NCBI GenBank assembly: GCA_002733765.1
Contig: NVWU01000010.1
Span: 1-64,000, forward strand
Source: Colwellia sp.
GTDB lineage: Bacteria; Pseudomonadota; Gammaproteobacteria; Enterobacterales; Alteromonadaceae
Direction: 5' to 3'
DNA length: 64,000 nucleotides
Below, one piece after another: positions 27,228-36,652 of this stretch; the stretch's first letter is position 1; every line of letters begins with the position of its first letter. The notes below the pieces were generated by a model, which had not been told where the DNA came from, did not search any database, and saw only the letters and a program-made list of their open reading frames with translations. The translations under genes were made by a program, and so were the position numbers.

Positions 27228-28517
27228 CTACTCATTAACCGATAAATTAATTTTAGTTAGGGTTAAAAAATACAAACGCATTACTTTAATCATAAGGTAA
27301 AGTAACCAAGAAAATTCGATTAACAATAACAATGACAACAGCCAATAAGTACTTGGTATAACAAGGGTATAAAACAAAACTATCCCAGTCATAAAATGTA
27401 AGTAAAACAACCATTGTCCGTGTTTCTTATTCAAAAACTTATGCATATGAGGAATAGTTTGCATGGCAGAAAAATTCACCAAACACTTTTGCTGTAAATG
27501 GGTATAACTTAAAAAAGGCAATATTTTTAATAACATACCTTGAATTACAGCAACAAGATAAAAATAGAGATAGACAGCCGTAATGAGTAACGTTTTTTGC
27601 TGACGAATAAACGAGGGTAAAAACTTATCTGGTGTAAAATAAAAAATATTAAGTACGATCAATGTCAATGCCGCTAGTTGCCAAAAACGAATAGTGCTAT
27701 CGGGTATCTTCCGTTTTCGTTTTGAAATAACCAGTAACAAGCTTAAGGCAAAAACACCGTGTATTAATATAATAAATGGTACAACAAATACTGGTTGAAA
27801 AATAGAAAATATAAGTAAAAAAAACAGTGAGCTAGGTAAGTACCTACTGATTAATTTAGGAAAACTTGGTGCCACATGAAACATAGAAATCACTTGAAAA
27901 CTAACAGAAATAATAAGTAAACTTCCCCAACCAACCAAGCCAAACAAAGCATGACTATTCGTTAGCATTTTTCCTATGCTATTAACACTGAGAAAGCCAA
28001 TGCTCTGACTTAGTAAGCCAACACCTAAGAGCAGTACTATAAATAAAGCGCTCATCGCTAATCGAAAGCCAATAATGGAGTCACCTTGGCTAAGCTTCTT
28101 TACTAACACCCAAGTAAAAGTGAGAATATATACACCTATACTACAAACAAGAAATATCAGTGAGCTAATCGTTAACAATTTACTTGGCCAAATGAAATTA
28201 GCCATTAAACACAATATCCCTATAATCAAAGTGCTATGGCACACAGAGACAACTAGCCTAGGCCTAGCGATACCAACTCCGCCAATAACGGGTAGTAATT
28301 GCAATAATGCACCCATCATCACCATGGTAAGAAAACCAAGTGTAAAACCATGAGTTAACGCCAACATGCTAGGTTGCCAACGACTTACCCATAAAGTTTC
28401 GCCTGAAAAAAGGATCAGGAAAGCACAAAGAATTATAAAAATGGGTGCGGTAATAAAGAAGCGAAAAGGTAAATCGATAGGCGGTAGCGCATTAAAAGAT
28501 AAGCCATTAATATTCAT
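27228..28517 (-). CDS. Multi-spanning heme-type membrane protein (NnrS / oxidase-subunit-I-like)
   Basis: A 429-residue protein with about 12 hydrophobic segments. Histidines lie in membrane contexts such as LALTHGFTLGFLTMVMMGALL, NSHALFGLVGWGSLL and SMFHVAPSFP, the pattern of heme-binding NnrS or cytochrome-oxidase-subunit-I-like proteins. Its start shares TAATG with the stop of the DUF2249 gene, and a hemerythrin-like gene comes before that. This trio occurs with nitric-oxide and nitrosative-stress genes in other proteobacteria, so a role in NO tolerance is inferred. The exact family is not certain. Confidence 0.6.
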   Translation of the reverse strand: MNINGLSFNALPPIDLPFRFFITAPIFIILCAFLILFSGETLWVSRWQPSMLALTHGFTLGFLTMVMMGALLQLLPVIGGVGIARPRLVVSVCHSTLIIGILCLMANFIWPSKLLTISSLIFLVCSIGVYILTFTWVLVKKLSQGDSIIGFRLAMSALFIVLLLGVGLLSQSIGFLSVNSIGKMLTNSHALFGLVGWGSLLIISVSFQVISMFHVAPSFPKLISRYLPSSLFFLLIFSIFQPVFVVPFIILIHGVFALSLLLVISKRKRKIPDSTIRFWQLAALTLIVLNIFYFTPDKFLPSFIRQQKTLLITAVYLYFYLVAVIQGMLLKILPFLSYTHLQQKCLVNFSAMQTIPHMHKFLNKKHGQWLFYLHFMTGIVLFYTLVIPSTYWLLSLLLLIEFSWLLYLMIKVMRLYFLTLTKINLSVNE

Positions 28518-28819
28518 TAATCTTTACCTTTTGTTAGGTCACTTGTGACCAACCATTCATCAAATGCGGCTTCTGCATTTTGATGAAAGATATACAAGGT
28601 TATATCATCTTGTGTGTCTACTACGCAGTGGTATGAAAAACCAGTGTAATTAAGTTTTTCATACAGCGGAAAAGGTTGCCGCCTATGCTTTATGCGTAAG
28701 CATTCTTGTGCAGTTAACCTTGCCAAATGCGTTAAAATTATAGTCATAGGCTCAGGTGGCGCTAAAGCACTTACGTCGAGCGTTATAAATGTTAACCTTG
28801 CTTGCATATATTCATTCAT
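28517..28819 (-). CDS. DUF2249 domain protein
   Basis: A 100-residue protein matching the DUF2249 pattern: LDVSALAPPEPM near the N-terminus, RIKHRRQPFPLYEKLNYTGFSY in the middle, and a short C-terminal strand region. DUF2249 proteins have a TusA-like fold and often travel with hemerythrin-like and nitrogen-oxide genes, as here. No reaction is known. It overlaps the next gene by one base. Confidence 0.72.
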   Translation of the reverse strand: MNEYMQARLTFITLDVSALAPPEPMTIILTHLARLTAQECLRIKHRRQPFPLYEKLNYTGFSYHCVVDTQDDITLYIFHQNAEAAFDEWLVTSDLTKGKD

Positions 28820-28887
28820 CTACCTAGCCTAATAGCATTATTAATTTCAGCTCAACCTTACATCTCAAATAGAAGGGATATAAATCA

Positions 28888-29319
28888 TTAGCTCGCTTGA
28901 AATTGCGCAATAATTTGCTCACCATCAGCAACATTTTTCTCCATCATTGGATAAAGCATCATTTCTTCTTTCATATTATGCTGCTGCATCATCACCATAA
29001 GTGTTTCTGACAGACCTAAATACTCATCTTTATTTTGTGCAGCTAACGCGTTATCCAAATCTTGTACTAAAGCACGTATTTGTTGATGTTCCATGCGCAT
29101 AACTTGAGTAGGCCCTGAAGTCATGCCGGTCGCTTGTTCAAACTTAGGAAATAAAATATCTTCTTCTTGACTAAAGTGCTTGCTTAACTCTACTGCAAAA
29201 CTTTGCCACTTTGTTAATGCTAGTGACCAATCGACTTTAGCGACAGCCGCTTCAGCTTCAGTAAAAAGTTCATCACACTCACGGTGTTTAGTTGTCATAA
29301 ATTCAGGGATAGATGTCAT
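28888..29319 (-). CDS. Hemerythrin-like HHE-domain protein
   Basis: A 143-residue four-helix hemerythrin-like protein. Metal-ligand motifs are visible as TKHRECDELF, KHFSQEEDILFPKFE, RMEHQQIRALV and QHNMKEEMMLYPMM, i.e. the His and Glu pattern for a di-iron site. Such proteins sense or handle O2, NO or iron. It is the first gene of a leftward three-gene unit. I did not find a clear NsrR or FNR box upstream. Confidence 0.85.
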   Translation of the reverse strand: MTSIPEFMTTKHRECDELFTEAEAAVAKVDWSLALTKWQSFAVELSKHFSQEEDILFPKFEQATGMTSGPTQVMRMEHQQIRALVQDLDNALAAQNKDEYLGLSETLMVMMQQHNMKEEMMLYPMMEKNVADGEQIIAQFQAS

Positions 29320-29789
29320 GAAAGATCCAGTTAGAAAAAATATATAACTGAATTTTAATCAATACCGTAAACAATGCTTTGACTTACAATAAAGAACCGC
29401 TTGAAAGTTTCGAATTTTAAAATGATTGGTAACTTTGAGCTTAGCTCACAAACATCAGCCGTTGATATCAACGCTAGAGAAAATACAGAAACAAGCATCA
29501 CTTTAGCTTCGGCTATCGCCGCAATTAACCCAGATAAAAATGAACAACAAAGGCATCTCAAAATAGTCTGCCTAGCTTTGTTTATATTAAAAGTACTTTA
29601 ATTTAGGTAGTAATGTTAGGTGGACAAAAATTTAATTTTGAAAAAGCTCAATAACCATAAGACGTGGCTTCATCAGCTCTGATATTAACTGTATGATGAA
29701 CTATAAAGTATTTACCACGTCATAATAAATACATGATAGTAAATATCATTTTGAAAGTTGTAGTATTATTACGAAGAGCGTTAAGTGCG
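29320..29789. other. Non-coding region between lysozyme and hemerythrin genes
   Basis: Two overlapping opposed frames of 66-68 codons (29401-29601 plus, 29355-29561 minus) start at TTG and lack ribosome-binding sites or family resemblance, so neither is called. The region probably contains the promoter of the hemerythrin unit. I see no other structure. Confidence 0.4.
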
Positions 29790-30509
29790 CTATATTTTTA
29801 CCAGATAGCTTTTGTAAACCCAACCGTCAATTACACCATCACACTCTAGATCTACTTCTACCCAATGATCAATTTCTTTGCCAATTGACACAATTTTATT
29901 CAAAGGTAGTACTGCTAAAATATCAAACTCGGCACCGGCACCGGTACGCATACGCAAGCCTGAGCGCGCATTAATGTTGTATTGCTCAATCACCATTTCT
30001 GGATCTGCATCTACTTTTTGCGGCATTTTATCAGATAGTGAATCCTTTACTTCATTCTCCTGTTTAAGAAATAATGTACCTTCAGCTGCACGTCTTTTCA
30101 CTAAACCAGCTAATGAGCGTTTTTTTCCTGTACTAGGGTCAGTCGCTTTAACCCATCTACTTAGCTCACTGGGTACACTGTCATAATCATCGGTATTCAA
30201 TTTACGACACAGCGTACTGGCGCGTAAATTACCAGTACCACAATTAAAAGCAAAACTTACAAGTGCGGAAAATTGATTATCATTTAGCTCAACTGCGATC
30301 GTTTTTTCCACTGCCACTGCAAATTTTTGCATATCACCTTGCAAGATATTTTCAGCTTCTTTCGCTGTGATTGATTGACCTAACTCCACGTTGGCTGTAT
30401 GCCCGTATCCGATGGTAGGAATGCCAGCCGGACAGAGATAGGCCGAAGTATAAAGTCCCTCAAAATGCTTAACTAGGTTTAATCCGTTTTGATTGATTAA
30501 TCGACTCAT
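29790..30509 (-). CDS. Phage-type lysozyme (GH24) with C-terminal SH3-like domain
   Basis: A 239-residue muramidase. Residues 1-150 form a GH24 endolysin domain: the catalytic Glu is in KHFEGLYTSAY, followed by LCPAGIPTIGYGHT with the Cys/Thr arrangement of phage-21-type enzymes instead of the T4 Asp. FNCGTGNLRASTLCRKLN and GLVKRRAAE are also typical. After a linker, residues 175-239 look like an SH3b wall-binding domain (YNINARSGLRMRTG, GWVYKSYL). No signal peptide, holin or other phage gene is nearby. AGGGA precedes the ATG. It is a stray endolysin or a domesticated bacteriocin-type enzyme. Confidence 0.82.
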   Translation of the reverse strand: MSRLINQNGLNLVKHFEGLYTSAYLCPAGIPTIGYGHTANVELGQSITAKEAENILQGDMQKFAVAVEKTIAVELNDNQFSALVSFAFNCGTGNLRASTLCRKLNTDDYDSVPSELSRWVKATDPSTGKKRSLAGLVKRRAAEGTLFLKQENEVKDSLSDKMPQKVDADPEMVIEQYNINARSGLRMRTGAGAEFDILAVLPLNKIVSIGKEIDHWVEVDLECDGVIDGWVYKSYLVKI

Positions 30510-30865
30510 ATATTTCCCTGCTTATTACTTACTAATAATAGTATTAAGACTAGTACTAGTTCATTTTGTTTAAAATGCAAAATAAAATAGTTGGGGATAC
30601 TGATAAGTACTCACTAAAACTTTAACAAGGTATTGATATTTAAAGTGATTTTCCACTTTTAAAATAATAACAACATATAAATAATTGTTAGCTCCATTAG
30701 GATAAGCGCTTGATAATTTCAAATAATTTAGGGGATAGATATACTTGATGTATACAAAGGAACTCTAGGGGGACTATCTAATGGTTAAAATTCAATCTTT
30801 AATTTGCAAAAAAAAAGCCTTTGCATTTTACAAAGGCTTTTATCATTTGCAGTTATCTATATCAC
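30510..30865. other. Spacer between recA and the lysozyme gene
   Basis: It holds the recA terminator (30809-30841) and the presumed promoter of the lysozyme gene. An ACTAGTACTAGT-like short repeat near 30550 is the only other visible pattern. Confidence 0.45.
30809..30841 (-). terminator. recA terminator
   Basis: GCCTTTG (30817-30823) pairs with CAAAGGC (30831-30837) between runs of A and T. On the minus strand the stem is followed by a long U tract 25 bases after the recA stop. Confidence 0.85.
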
Positions 30866-31894
30866 TTATTCAGCAACTGCTACTTCTTTCTCTTTGGTAA
30901 CATCATTCTTGTTTAAAAACATATTACGTAATTTAGTATCAACATCTTTAGCCATTTCAGGGTGTTCTGCTAAATATTTCGCCGCATTAGCCTTACCTTG
31001 ACCGATACGTTCACCATTACAGCTATACCATGCTCCTGCTTTTTCTACAAAATCATTTTTAACACCTAAATCAATCAATTCACCTAAATTATTAATGCCC
31101 TGACCATATAAAATTTGGAATTCAGCTTGTTTAAACGGTGGTGCAATTTTGTTTTTTACCACTTTAACTCGGGTTTCATTACCAATAATTTCATCTCCAT
31201 TTTTTACTGCACCAATACGGCGAATATCTAAACGAACTGATGCGTAGAATTTTAACGCATTACCACCGGTAGTGGTTTCTGGAGAACCAAACATAACCCC
31301 AATTTTCATTCGGATTTGGTTGATGAAAATTAGCATAGTATTGGATGATTTAAGATTACCTGTTAGTTTGCGCATTGCTTGACTCATCATTCGAGCTTGC
31401 AGCCCCATATGTGAGTCGCCCATATCACCTTCAATTTCAGCTTTAGGTGTTAACGCGGCAACAGAGTCGACAACAATCACATCAATCGCACCAGAGCGAG
31501 TTAGCATATCTACAATCTCTAATGCTTGTTCACCGGTATCTGGCTGAGAAATAAGTAACTCATCAATATTTACACCTAATTTTTTTGCATAAATTGGATC
31601 AAGTGCATGCTCAGCATCGATAAAGGCACAAACTCTACCATCTCTTTGTGCTTGCGCAATAACCTCTAACGTTAAGGTTGTTTTACCACTTGATTCTGGA
31701 CCATAAATTTCAACAACGCGACCTAAAGGCAAACCACCAGCACCTAATGCAATATCTAACCCCAATGAACCCGTAGAAATAGTTTCTACATCCATTGTAT
31801 TATTATCTCCTAACTTCATGATTGAACCTTTACCAAATTGACGTTCAATCTGACTTAATGCTGCAGATAGTGCTTTTTCTTTATCGTCTTTCAT
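30866..31894 (-). CDS. recA: Recombinase RecA
   Basis: A 342-residue RecA: strand exchange in homologous recombination and co-protease for LexA in the SOS response. The Walker A motif GPESSGKTT lies near residue 62, and [12 protein letters not shown] near 140 is the Walker B region. [16 protein letters not shown] loop L1 and the [22 protein letters not shown] L2 region are present ([10 protein letters not shown] here). The ATG at 31894 is preferred over an in-frame GTG at 31906 because GGAG lies 6 bases before it. A near-perfect LexA box lies 50 bases upstream. Confidence 0.98.
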   Translation of the reverse strand: MKDDKEKALSAALSQIERQFGKGSIMKLGDNNTMDVETISTGSLGLDIALGAGGLPLGRVVEIYGPESSGKTTLTLEVIAQAQRDGRVCAFIDAEHALDPIYAKKLGVNIDELLISQPDTGEQALEIVDMLTRSGAIDVIVVDSVAALTPKAEIEGDMGDSHMGLQARMMSQAMRKLTGNLKSSNTMLIFINQIRMKIGVMFGSPETTTGGNALKFYASVRLDIRRIGAVKNGDEIIGNETRVKVVKNKIAPPFKQAEFQILYGQGINNLGELIDLGVKNDFVEKAGAWYSCNGERIGQGKANAAKYLAEHPEMAKDVDTKLRNMFLNKNDVTKEKEVAVAE

Positions 31895-31943
31895 GTATTG
31901 CTCCACGGATAATTTCTGGTATTTCGTTTTGATGAAGTAAGTA

Positions 31944-31963
31944 TACTGTATAATAATACAGTA
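31944..31963. promoter_or_regulatory. LexA (SOS) box of recA
   Basis: TACTGTATAATAATACAGTA contains the CTGT-N8-ACAG core with symmetric TA flanks, a very close match to the gammaproteobacterial SOS box. It is 50 bp upstream of recA, where it can overlap the promoter. Confidence 0.93.
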
Positions 31964-32367
31964 TCAAGTAATTTATTATTATTTTTATAATACAACAAAA
32001 AGACAATGTATCTATACTTTTAATATTATGATATTAAAAGAATTTATAGATACATATAACTTATCATATTGTTTTATAAAAAAGTTACTAATCCTTTTTA
32101 AATGACTAACCACGAGCTTATGATTAAATATAAAGGTCAGTCTACAAGCATCATTTTGATTAATAAAATGCACTTAATTTATTGAAGAAAGAAAAAGCTG
32201 AATGAGACCAGGCTTACTCTTGGATTAACTATATAAAATCAATCCGTTTACCCTGAATAATTAACAATATTGAATTGACTGAATATACCCATTCCACTCC
32301 CTGAAACGAGTATATTCAAGTGGAACAAGTATGTACCACTGTAATAGTAAAATTATTGAGATATAGG
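31964..32367. other. Spacer between modF and recA
   Basis: An AT-rich stretch without a gene. It contains the upstream side of the recA promoter. A clear terminator for modF was not found. No other structure was seen. Confidence 0.4.
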
Positions 32368-33747
32368 TTACAGTTTTATATGCTGCTTAAATATTGACAG
32401 GTACTCATCTTTACGATGACTGACTAATAACATAGTACTGTGTTTTTGCTCTGATAAGTGCTCTAAAAAATTAAGTACTCTATGTCGGTTTAATTCATCT
32501 AAACCTTGTGTTGGTTCATCTAAAATCAATAAATAAGGAGATTTAACCAAAGCTCTGGCAATTAAAGCTAACCTTTGCTCTCCATAACTTAAGCTTCGAA
32601 AAGAGCTATATTGATGAGCCAACAAGCCTATTTTTTCTAACCACTGCTGAGCAATTTCTATTTTATATTGCTCAGGTTGTTGATAAAGACCAATAGAGTC
32701 ATAAAAACCAGAAAGCACTACCGTCAACAAGTCACCGTTTACTCGGTATTGTCGATGTAATTCAGCACTGACAATGCCCATGTCTTTTTTAAGCTCCCAA
32801 ATACTTTCACCTGATCCTCTTTTATAACCTAAAACATGAATGTCATTACTATAACATTGTGGACAATCTCCGGTAATTAACTGCATTAAGGTAGATTTAC
32901 CACTACCGTTTGGACCAGTGATCAAGGTGTGCTGCAATGGCTTAATGTAAACATCTAAGTTTTCAAAAACGTTTACTCCCTTGTATTGAACTTTACCCTT
33001 ACATAGTTTTACTAGATAGTCGTACTTATAATCACACAGTTCTTGCATATTAATAGGCCAACTAACATCGTCTGGCATTGGCATTAACAACGCATCAAGT
33101 TGCCGCTTCGTTTCATCACTGTCAAACTTACCGACAACGTCAAACTGTCCTCGTTCAATAAAGGCGATATTATTACACCATGTAGGAATGTCTTGTCTAT
33201 TATTCAGCATAAGTAACACATTAATACCTGTTTTCGATAAGCGTTCTAATGCATTTGATAAGGCTATACAGGAAGCTTCATCCAAGCTATCAAAAGGGTT
33301 GTCACAGACAAGAAGCTCTACGCCATTAAATATTGCCTGTAAGATTAAGAGCTTTCTCCCCTCACCTGTACTTAACTGTCGATAACCACTTTCAAGTCGG
33401 TGACTCAAACCAAACTCACTTATCAAAACATCATTAAGTTTATCTTTGGGTAAAAAGTCTTTAGCTTTAGTACCAATATCATTGGCATCGATATAGTTAG
33501 AAGCATCTATTTTTAATTCATGCTCATAAACCTCTTGTTGGCTCTCAAAAGAAACCATGCCAACCTTATCTGCACTGGGTATTTTAAGTTCACCTACTAG
33601 ATCAGGCTGTAAAGTGCCCGTTAAAAGTTGATCAAGGTATTGTTTTCCAGAACCATTTCGGCCCAAAACACACCAGCTTTCATTTTCAAGTACTTGCCAA
33701 TTTTTAATCGCTAACTTGGAGTGTTCAAAATTTGTAATGTTTATCAT
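32368..33747 (-). CDS. modF: ModF-type tandem ABC ATPase
   Basis: A 459-residue soluble protein with two ABC ATPase domains, like E. coli ModF (PhrA), linked to molybdate metabolism. Domain 2 (from about 235) is canonical: GPNGSGKSTL, LSYGEQRLALIAR and LLILDEPTQGLD. Domain 1 departs from consensus: its P-loop reads GRNGSGKQYL, with Gln replacing Ser/Thr, and its Walker B reads LLVCDNPFDSLD, with Asn instead of the catalytic Glu. The signature STGEGRKLL is kept. The first site is therefore probably non-hydrolytic. No molybdate transporter is adjacent. Confidence 0.85.
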   Translation of the reverse strand: MINITNFEHSKLAIKNWQVLENESWCVLGRNGSGKQYLDQLLTGTLQPDLVGELKIPSADKVGMVSFESQQEVYEHELKIDASNYIDANDIGTKAKDFLPKDKLNDVLISEFGLSHRLESGYRQLSTGEGRKLLILQAIFNGVELLVCDNPFDSLDEASCIALSNALERLSKTGINVLLMLNNRQDIPTWCNNIAFIERGQFDVVGKFDSDETKRQLDALLMPMPDDVSWPINMQELCDYKYDYLVKLCKGKVQYKGVNVFENLDVYIKPLQHTLITGPNGSGKSTLMQLITGDCPQCYSNDIHVLGYKRGSGESIWELKKDMGIVSAELHRQYRVNGDLLTVVLSGFYDSIGLYQQPEQYKIEIAQQWLEKIGLLAHQYSSFRSLSYGEQRLALIARALVKSPYLLILDEPTQGLDELNRHRVLNFLEHLSEQKHSTMLLVSHRKDEYLSIFKQHIKL

Positions 33748-34541
33748 AAGATCGTTGGGCTCAATTCTAGGTTTAAGAAAATGGTTATATTAATAGCATT
33801 AATTAATGGTTCAAATTTTAATGCGAGTAAATTTTTAAAATAAAGCGTTTGGTTTAAAAATAGCAGAGTATTAATAATTTCAATTTTATTGGTATTGAGT
33901 AATAACCAAAAATAACTATTAACAATTTTATACTTTAGTTAAACCATCGGTATTCACATTTAGCCAGTGTCATTATTTATGTATTGCCAGTTGATTAAAA
34001 ATTAAGGAGGTTAATTAAGGCATTTGTATTGGAATAACAATCAGAATTACGTTCAAGCCTATATTTATCATGCATATTGAGCTCTATTAGCTTTTCTATA
34101 GCTTTTTATCTGTACGCAGATAGGTCTATTCAAAACTCAACTAATTTTAATCAAAAATCATCTAAATCTCAACTAAATTGATATACCCCTACTCTGATAC
34201 GAAGAAGCTATTATTTAGCCGTAAACTTGATAACACTTTTAACTATATAGTTAAAGTCAACTTACATGACATTCTATTACACTTTGATTTTACTTAATTT
34301 TACTGAAATTTAGTTACAACAATTAACGAGTGAATTAACCAGTAGATTCATTATTAAATTATCTCAAGTAATATTATGCAATACACAAATGTTGGACAGT
34401 TTAGCCATATTTATAAAGTCCCTACCTCATTATACTAGCTCAATAGTTAGCACATCACTGATTACTATGATGGCTTCGAAGAATTAGAGTTTTTGGGATT
34501 ACCCATCAAATTTTTAGAAAGGGATTAAATAGGAATATCAT
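33748..34541. other. Non-coding region before the PEP-CTERM gene
   Basis: About 800 bases of AT-rich DNA with no gene and no clear hairpin. It would hold divergent promoters for modF and the PEP-CTERM gene. I looked for a sigma-54-type promoter before the PEP-CTERM gene and did not find a convincing one. Confidence 0.45.
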
Positions 34542-35165
34542 ATGAAATTTTTAAATACTGCTTTTATAAGCTTAATTTTATCAACCAGTTTTTTTGTGAA
34601 TATTGCAAGTGCAGGATTAATTTTAGAGGAAGATTTTGATCCCATAACCTCATCAAACTGGACATTGTCAAACGGTTCTGTTTTAGGCAACCCAGTTTCA
34701 GAGTTTTTCAGCTTAAATGCTTTACATTTTGATGGTAACGGAACCCGATCTGCAACGACAAACGCATACGATATGACAACAGGTGGGTTACTTACATTCA
34801 TGCTTAAAATAGGTGGATCTAACGATACAGCAACATTCGAGGATGCAGATGCTGGCGAGGACGTGCTAATACAATACGCAGCGAACGGTGGTTCATGGAT
34901 TGACTTACTAGTCATTGATACGGAAGATCTCAATTATAAGGATACTTGGGGCATGGTAAATATATCTATTACAGGAGCCGCAATGAGTAACAGCACGAAA
35001 TTCCAGTGGGTTCAAGCAACACACAGCGGAAATAATTGGGATAACTGGGCAATTGATGATGTAAAACTGAGTAATAATGTCAATGTTCCAGAGCCGTCAA
35101 CATTTGCTATTTTGGCATTAGGTATGCTTGGTTTAGCATCAAGCCGAGTTAAGAAAAAAGCTTAA
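34542..35165 (+). CDS. PEP-CTERM sorting-domain protein
   Basis: A 207-residue exported protein. A signal peptide (hydrophobic FISLILSTSFFVNIASA) is followed by an Asp/Asn-rich beta-type domain of about 150 residues. A classic PEP-CTERM tail closes it: VPEPSTFAILALGMLGLASS and a basic RVKKKA end. Such tails are removed by exosortase (EpsH) during export linked to exopolysaccharide. No exosortase or polysaccharide genes are in the window, so the gene is an orphan substrate. The function of the main domain is unknown. Confidence 0.88.
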   Translation: MKFLNTAFISLILSTSFFVNIASAGLILEEDFDPITSSNWTLSNGSVLGNPVSEFFSLNALHFDGNGTRSATTNAYDMTTGGLLTFMLKIGGSNDTATFEDADAGEDVLIQYAANGGSWIDLLVIDTEDLNYKDTWGMVNISITGAAMSNSTKFQWVQATHSGNNWDNWAIDDVKLSNNVNVPEPSTFAILALGMLGLASSRVKKKA

Positions 35166-35455
35166 TTTAGTTTTTATATTTGAATATTTTAAACTCCAGT
35201 TTCAGAGTTCATTTTTAACTAATATTAATGAACGCTTATCACTCTAACGCCTTTTGGCGTAGGGTGAAACATCCATTTTAATGACTTATGTAAAAATCAC
35301 TTATTACCTCACTAAGCCTTACGGCTCCTTCTTATTATTTGGCAGGCAGCAAGACAGGACATGGATCTAAGTAACTAGTTAGAGGAGCTTTTATTTAATG
35401 TTAAGTGGCGTATTAAAATGAATACAGACTAGCGGTATTATCATATTTCAGGCAC
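35166..35455. other. Spacer after the PEP-CTERM gene
   Basis: It has two small hairpins (ACGCC-TTTT-GGCGT near 35248 and AGCC/GGCT near 35315) without T runs. No gene was seen. Confidence 0.4.
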
Positions 35456-35481
35456 AAAAAAACCGACTTCTATTGTCGGTT
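35456..35481 (-). terminator. Terminator of tRNA-Leu
   Basis: AACCGAC pairs with GTCGGTT around a 7-base loop. On the minus strand a seven-T run follows. It lies 37 bases past the tRNA 3' end. Confidence 0.8.
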
Positions 35482-35517
35482 ATTTCTGTTATAGCCCCTT
35501 TAAGAACAAGGGAAGAG

Positions 35518-35602
35518 TGGTACCAGCGGTCGGACTCGAACCGACACGTCTTTCGACAGGGGATTTTGAATCCCCCATGTATACCAATTTCATCACGCTG
35601 GC
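35518..35602 (-). tRNA. tRNA-Leu (anticodon CAA)
   Basis: An 85-base cloverleaf with encoded CCA. Acceptor stem GCCAGCG pairs with CGCTGGT (first pair G-U), the discriminator base is A, and the anticodon arm has GGGGA/TCCCC around TTCAAAA, giving anticodon CAA for UUG codons. It has a long variable arm (TGTC-GAAA-GACG), as required for Leu, and a T arm GTCGG-TTCGAGT-CCGAC. It is similar to E. coli leuX. leuX-type tRNA genes are common integration sites, but no integrase is next to it. Confidence 0.96.
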
Positions 35603-36018
35603 ATTTCTTTTCTATAACCTCATGCAAAACTTACGTGATTTACATGCTCACTATCTTTCAATACTTGTTATAGCTAAAAAGAAGTGGGGGCATTATACGA
35701 GAAATCTCTTAGTTGACAAGTGTTTTTATCATATGCTTGATTATATGTTGCTTATTTAGACAAAGTAATTAATTAACCATTTTCAATTCACTTAATAGGT
35801 TATTTATTTTGTCTTGGCGGCAAGACAAAATAATAGAGCCGCTAAAACAAATAATCAAAACTGAGAAGCATCAGGCACACCCACTTCCATGATAGGTGAT
35901 TTGATTGAAATTGACAAAAAACAAAATTATTTACTTTGTTATCTGTTTACTTTTGTTAAACTAGCGAAAAATTTCACTGTGTTTTTACTATTACTATATT
36001 AAAAGGTAAGAGAACTTT
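35603..36018. other. Spacer between tRNA-Leu and the RDD gene
   Basis: It contains the tRNA promoter side and the strong hairpin at 35804-35833. No coding frame was seen. Confidence 0.4.
35804..35833. repeat. 13-bp perfect hairpin
   Basis: TTATTTTGTCTTG and CAAGACAAAATAA enclose GCGG. The stem ends in A/T-rich pairs, so it could act as a terminator in either direction, but no gene ends beside it. Confidence 0.6.
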
Positions 36019-36519
36019 ATGAACGATAGCCAACTAGAGCATTTTCCACGGGCAGGCTTTCGCCGCCGATTTGGCTCATGGGTATATGATGTTCTCATTG
36101 CTTTTGCTGTTTATATGGTGGCAGGAGCTGTATCATTTTTATTGATATATTTAGGTTATTACATTGGTTTATATAACATGCAAGGTTATGAACATTTCTC
36201 AGACACTATTTCGCATACCTATTGGTTAAAGTGGCCAAATGAATTTTGGAAGCTTGCTTGGGTCAGTTTTTTCTTTGTTTTCTTTTGGACAAAAAGTGGT
36301 CAAACATTAGGGATGAAAGCATGGCGATTGCGTCTACAAAATCAAGATGGGTCACGCATCAGTAAAACAACAGGTTTAAAACGTTTACTACCTACTTTGT
36401 TGGGCTTAGGTAACTTAACTGTTATTTTTGATCGAAAAAACAAACTCAGCTTACAAGATAAATTAACCAATACCGAAGTTGTGGTTTTGTCGTTAGAAGT
36501 CAATAAAGGCCGGCTATAG
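36019..36519 (+). CDS. RDD-family membrane protein
   Basis: A 166-residue inner-membrane protein of the RDD family. The motif that names the family appears as RRRFGSWVYDVLIAF near residue 15 (Arg, then Asp in the first membrane segment). Three hydrophobic segments follow, and SGQTLGMKAWRLRLQNQDG is a typical loop. RDD proteins are of uncertain function, with some suggested to be ion exchangers. Its position next to lptFG is common in related genomes. Confidence 0.85.
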   Translation: MNDSQLEHFPRAGFRRRFGSWVYDVLIAFAVYMVAGAVSFLLIYLGYYIGLYNMQGYEHFSDTISHTYWLKWPNEFWKLAWVSFFFVFFWTKSGQTLGMKAWRLRLQNQDGSRISKTTGLKRLLPTLLGLGNLTVIFDRKNKLSLQDKLTNTEVVVLSLEVNKGRL

Positions 36520-36652
36520 AAGTTGTTGAGTTCATAGTTTCAAATTAAGAAACAGTAAGCGGTAAAAATTACGAGTCAAGAGTTACAAAGAGATAACACT
36601 GATAATGTTTGGCTTCAAAACTCACCACCTTTCTTGCTCGTAACTATGTAAA

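Noticed and set aside
29790..30509. Prophage around the lysozyme gene
   Set aside because: No other phage gene, integrase or attachment repeat is seen on either side.
35518..35602. Genomic island integrated at tRNA-Leu
   Set aside because: No integrase or repeated tRNA 3' end was found nearby, and flanking genes are core genes.
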